A stretch of DNA of 9,930 nt from Bacteroidota bacterium (GTDB lineage: Bacteria; Bacteroidota; Bacteroidia; Bacteroidales; UBA12481). Of the stretch, positions 7,554 to 9,930 are shown one piece after another. The notes below the pieces were generated by a model. That model saw nothing but the letters and a program-made list of their open reading frames with translations, searched no databases and was not told the DNA's origin. The position numbers and the translations under genes were made by a program. Every line of letters begins with the position of its first letter. Positions within the stretch are counted from its first letter, which is position 1. Where the stretch lies: assembly GCA_030592205.1 (NCBI GenBank), contig JAUVKA010000115.1, positions 1-9,930 on the forward strand, given 5' to 3'.

Positions 7554-8654
7554 ATGAATTCAAGAGAGCGTGTTCTAAAAGCCTTTAAGATTCTTCCTGG
7601 TAAACCTGATCGTGTACCAGTCCAATTTGAACTATGCAGACAATTATATGATCACTTTGGCAGGGAGTTGGGAATACCTGTAAATTATACGGAGAACCTG
7701 TACGAAGATGTTACTTACCGAATCAGTGCCAATGAATTACGTTTGGCAATGGGTTGCGATGTAGTGGTAACTGGTGCTTCTGTTTCCGACGATTATAAGA
7801 TTCAAACTGATGAAAATGGTCATTGGGACAATGAGTATGGAATGAAAATGCGCCAGGGTGATATTTATGTTGAAGTGGTGGATTATCCTCTGGCTAATGC
7901 CCAGACAAAATCTGATATTGAAAACTATATTTTTCCCGGGGTTGATTCCCCCGGCCGTTTTAAGGATGCCGAAGCTTTGGTGAATCGGTATCGCGATGAA
8001 TATCTGGTGATTGGAGATATTGAGGTCACTGTTTTTTCATTGGCTCACCAGTTGGTGGGTATGGAGAAAATGTTGATCGACATGATGATGGAAACAGAGT
8101 ACGTAATTCCCTTGTTTGAGGCCTGTGCTGAATTTCAGACACAAATTGGTCTGCGACTGATTGAAAAGGGTGTAGATGCCATCTGGTTTGGTGATGATTT
8201 TGGAACTCAGCAAAGTCTGATAATGGCTCCAGAAACATTTCGGAGTCAGCTAAAACCGATTTACACAAAGATGATCCAACGATTCAAGGATGCCAAGCCA
8301 GATATTATTCCGATTCTTCATTGTGATGGTGCAGTGTCAATGCTGCTTGACGATATCCATGAGGTTGGTTTTGAGGTATTTAATCCGGTGCAACCTGGAG
8401 TCCCTGGCCACCTTCCTGAAGATATGAAAAGTGGTTTTGGCGACAAATTTGCATTCTGGGGTGCAATCGATCAGCAGGATCTGTTGCCAAATGGATCAGA
8501 TGAGGAGTTGGAGAAAGACATTATGGAAAAAATCTCGATTCTCGGAAAAGGAGGAGGATACATGATATCTCCAGCACACATTATTCAAAATGATGTTTCA
8601 CCGGAAAGGGTGCTTAAGTTTATTGAGCTGTGTAAAAAACATGGTGAATACTAA
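7554..8654 (+). CDS. Uroporphyrinogen decarboxylase (URO-D) superfamily protein, MtaA-like, cytoplasmic
   Basis: 366 residues with no signal peptide or membrane segment, unlike its exported neighbours. The opening MNSRERVLKAF followed by PDRVPVQFE is typical of the non-haem URO-D-like proteins. Other landmarks are IWFGDDFGTQQSLIMAPETFR (Asp214, Asp215), LHCDGAV (His256, Cys257, Asp258) and ISPAHIIQNDVSPERV (His342, Asp347). The superfamily includes true haem-pathway decarboxylases and methylcobamide:CoM-type methyltransferases such as MtaA and MtbA. The latter bind zinc through His-X-Cys and a later Cys. Here the pattern is His-Cys-Asp-Gly and no matching late Cys is obvious, so classic zinc-type methyltransferase chemistry is uncertain. 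Because it sits inside a glycosidase operon (30-base gap upstream, 27 downstream), a housekeeping haem role is unlikely. A role in processing a released sugar, perhaps methyl transfer, is a hypothesis. No corrinoid-binding protein is in the window. Confidence 0.82.
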   Translation: MNSRERVLKAFKILPGKPDRVPVQFELCRQLYDHFGRELGIPVNYTENLYEDVTYRISANELRLAMGCDVVVTGASVSDDYKIQTDENGHWDNEYGMKMRQGDIYVEVVDYPLANAQTKSDIENYIFPGVDSPGRFKDAEALVNRYRDEYLVIGDIEVTVFSLAHQLVGMEKMLIDMMMETEYVIPLFEACAEFQTQIGLRLIEKGVDAIWFGDDFGTQQSLIMAPETFRSQLKPIYTKMIQRFKDAKPDIIPILHCDGAVSMLLDDIHEVGFEVFNPVQPGVPGHLPEDMKSGFGDKFAFWGAIDQQDLLPNGSDEELEKDIMEKISILGKGGGYMISPAHIIQNDVSPERVLKFIELCKKHGEY

Positions 8655-8681
8655 TAAGGAAGAAAATTTAATATCCCGACC

Positions 8682-9930
8682 ATGAAAAAGATTACCTTTT
8701 TGTTGATGATTGTCTTAATTGCTTCTTGTAGTTCTCCTGTACCACAGATTTCTGATATGGCTTTAGGATTTGAAAATCCGGGAAATAAAGCACGACCGAA
8801 AGCTTATTGGAATTGGTTGAATGGCGATGTAACACACGAGTATTTGACTCGCGATCTGGAAGAAGCAAAAGCCAAAGGACTTGGCGGTCTGCAGATATGG
8901 GATACTGAGGCAATGAGAAATCCAGGTGGTATTGTTCCTGCCGGCCCGCCTTTTATGGGTGATAAATCTGTAGCGGCAATTCTTCATGCTTTGAAAGAAG
9001 CAAAGCGTCTTGACCTTAACATGGGATTAATTACTTCCAGTGGCTGGAATGCCGGCGGTCCATGGGTACCTCCGGAAATGGCAAGTAAGAATCTCTACTT
9101 TTCCAGCGTAATTATTGACAGTTCCATCAAGGTAAAACATGAACTTCCATTTCCGGAAGTTCCCAGAAGGTGTCCAAAAGGGGAAGATGGATTGCCTAAA
9201 TGGTATATTGATGTGGCTGTTCTGACCTGGCCAGACACTGGAGATAAAGTAATTTCAGATCTATCGCAAGTGATTAATATAAGCGATAAGTTCATAGACG
9301 GTAAATTGAATTGGATAGTGCCTCCGGGAAAATGGAGAGTACTGCGCTATGTTTGCAGCAATAATGGCCAGCAATTGATTGCAGCCAGTCCTAATTCTAA
9401 AGGGCCTTTCATCGATTTTCTGGATCCGGAAGCTACCCGCTTTCATTTCAGGTATATCCTCGATAAACTTGGAATAAAAAAGGGAGGTGATCCGGACATC
9501 CCGTTGAAAACCCTTGATGTAGACAGTATGGAGTTGCACGAGGGTATACAATGGACAACAAAATTTGGTCAATGGTTTATTGAGCAACACGGATATGATC
9601 CCATATTATGGCTTCCTGTCCTGTCAGGTTGGACCATTTTAGATGAAGAAGAAAGTGGACGTTTTCAATATGATTATCAAAAGACTGTCAGCGATCTCCT
9701 GATATTCAGTCATTATACCACAGGAAGTGAAATCTGTGCAGAACATGGGCTGCAATTAGCTGGAGAAGCTGGTGGACCGGGGCCTCCGATATGGAATAGC
9801 TGCCCTGTAGATGCATTGAAAGCACTGGGTAATGTAGATATACCACGTGGTGAATTCTGGATAAGAAACAGGAATAATATTTTTCTTGTTAAAGAGATAG
9901 CCAGCGCATCACATATCTATGGAAAACCAC
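8682..9930 (+). CDS. Second GH106-type alpha-L-rhamnosidase family lipoprotein (3' truncated by window edge)
   Basis: The frame is open from the ATG at 8682 to the last base, giving 416 codons plus one base with no stop. The N-terminus (MKKITFLLMIVLIASC) has a clear lipobox with Cys16, so a lipoprotein. The following residues closely parallel the GH106-like gene at 3324-6191: RPKAYWNWLNGDVT, GGLQIWDTEAM, SSGWNAGGPWV, DSMEL (Glu284), GEAGGPG (Glu362) and VDALKALGNVDIPRGEFW. The window ends at HIYGKP, about five residues before the position matching Glu416 of the first paralogue, so one likely active-site Glu cannot be checked. The middle region differs between paralogues, for example the stretch around PRRCPKGEDGLPKW has no clear match, suggesting different linkage or substrate preferences. 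The gap to the URO-D-like gene is 27 bases, so it belongs to the same operon. The full protein is expected to be at least 900 residues. Confidence 0.87.
   Translation, partial: MKKITFLLMIVLIASCSSPVPQISDMALGFENPGNKARPKAYWNWLNGDVTHEYLTRDLEEAKAKGLGGLQIWDTEAMRNPGGIVPAGPPFMGDKSVAAILHALKEAKRLDLNMGLITSSGWNAGGPWVPPEMASKNLYFSSVIIDSSIKVKHELPFPEVPRRCPKGEDGLPKWYIDVAVLTWPDTGDKVISDLSQVINISDKFIDGKLNWIVPPGKWRVLRYVCSNNGQQLIAASPNSKGPFIDFLDPEATRFHFRYILDKLGIKKGGDPDIPLKTLDVDSMELHEGIQWTTKFGQWFIEQHGYDPILWLPVLSGWTILDEEESGRFQYDYQKTVSDLLIFSHYTTGSEICAEHGLQLAGEAGGPGPPIWNSCPVDALKALGNVDIPRGEFWIRNRNNIFLVKEIASASHIYGKP

Larger units (their letters stand above)
1..9930 (+). other. Operon segment of a probable polysaccharide utilization locus
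   Basis: All six genes are on the plus strand, with gaps of 21, -4, 9, 30 and 27 bases, and no terminator-like hairpin with a T-run or Bacteroidota-type promoter was seen between them. Five of six products carry, or belong to families that carry, export signals and act on glycans. Both ends are open, so the operon continues in both directions. SusC/SusD-type transporters and regulators are not in view and may lie outside. Grouping these genes as one catabolic locus is inference from spacing and families. Confidence 0.75.

Noticed and set aside
7936..7954. GC-rich hairpin (CCGGGG, 7-base loop, CCCCGG), possible terminator
   Set aside because: It sits within the URO-D-like coding region and encodes part of a conserved-looking PGVDSPGRF segment; only a short T stretch follows after several further bases.
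9141..9162. Perfect 8-base inverted repeat (GAACTTCC and GGAAGTTC) with a 6-base spacer
   Set aside because: It lies inside the second GH106-like gene, with no T-run, no intergenic position and a sensible protein reading through it (HELPFPEVP). A chance occurrence or local mRNA hairpin is the simplest explanation.

Overview
The window is one continuous stretch of same-strand (+) genes: six coding regions packed almost end to end. No intergenic gap exceeds 30 bases and one pair of genes overlaps by four. The first gene is cut by the left edge and the last by the right edge. Moderate-to-low GC, A/T-rich leaders without Shine-Dalgarno motifs, lipoprotein-type signal peptides and many secreted glycoside hydrolases all suggest a member of Bacteroidota. 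It looks like part of a polysaccharide utilization locus (PUL), perhaps from a marine or gut Bacteroidales/Marinilabiliales-type bacterium. The taxonomic assignment is inference from style; no marker gene is present.

Layout from left to right: (1) 1-609, the C-terminal end of a GH95/DUF5703-like glycosidase with an (alpha/alpha)6 barrel; (2) 631-3327, a discoidin-like domain fused to a GH92-type (alpha-mannosidase family) enzyme; (3) 3324-6191, a GH106-type (alpha-L-rhamnosidase family) lipoprotein, overlapping gene 2 by ATGA; (4) 6201-7523, a secreted DUF4185-like putative beta-propeller of unknown activity; (5) 7554-8654, a cytoplasmic uroporphyrinogen-decarboxylase-superfamily (URO-D/MtaA-like) protein; (6) 8682 to the right edge, a second GH106-type lipoprotein. 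Gene 6 is open to the window end and is truncated just before the segment matching a conserved Glu in gene 3.

The genes read as one operon that breaks down a branched glycan outside the cytoplasm. Exo-acting enzymes of three glycosidase families would remove terminal sugars: rhamnose by GH106, a mannose-like sugar by GH92, and a fucose- or galactose-like sugar by the GH95-like enzyme. The propeller protein would be an additional unidentified hydrolase, lyase or binding protein. The unexpected member is the cytoplasmic URO-D-family protein. Relatives of this family include corrinoid-dependent methyltransferases, so one hypothesis is that the operon handles an O-methylated sugar; the sequence does not prove this. 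SusC/SusD transporters, sensors, regulators, RNA genes, mobile elements, CRISPR arrays, a promoter and a terminator were not found in this window.
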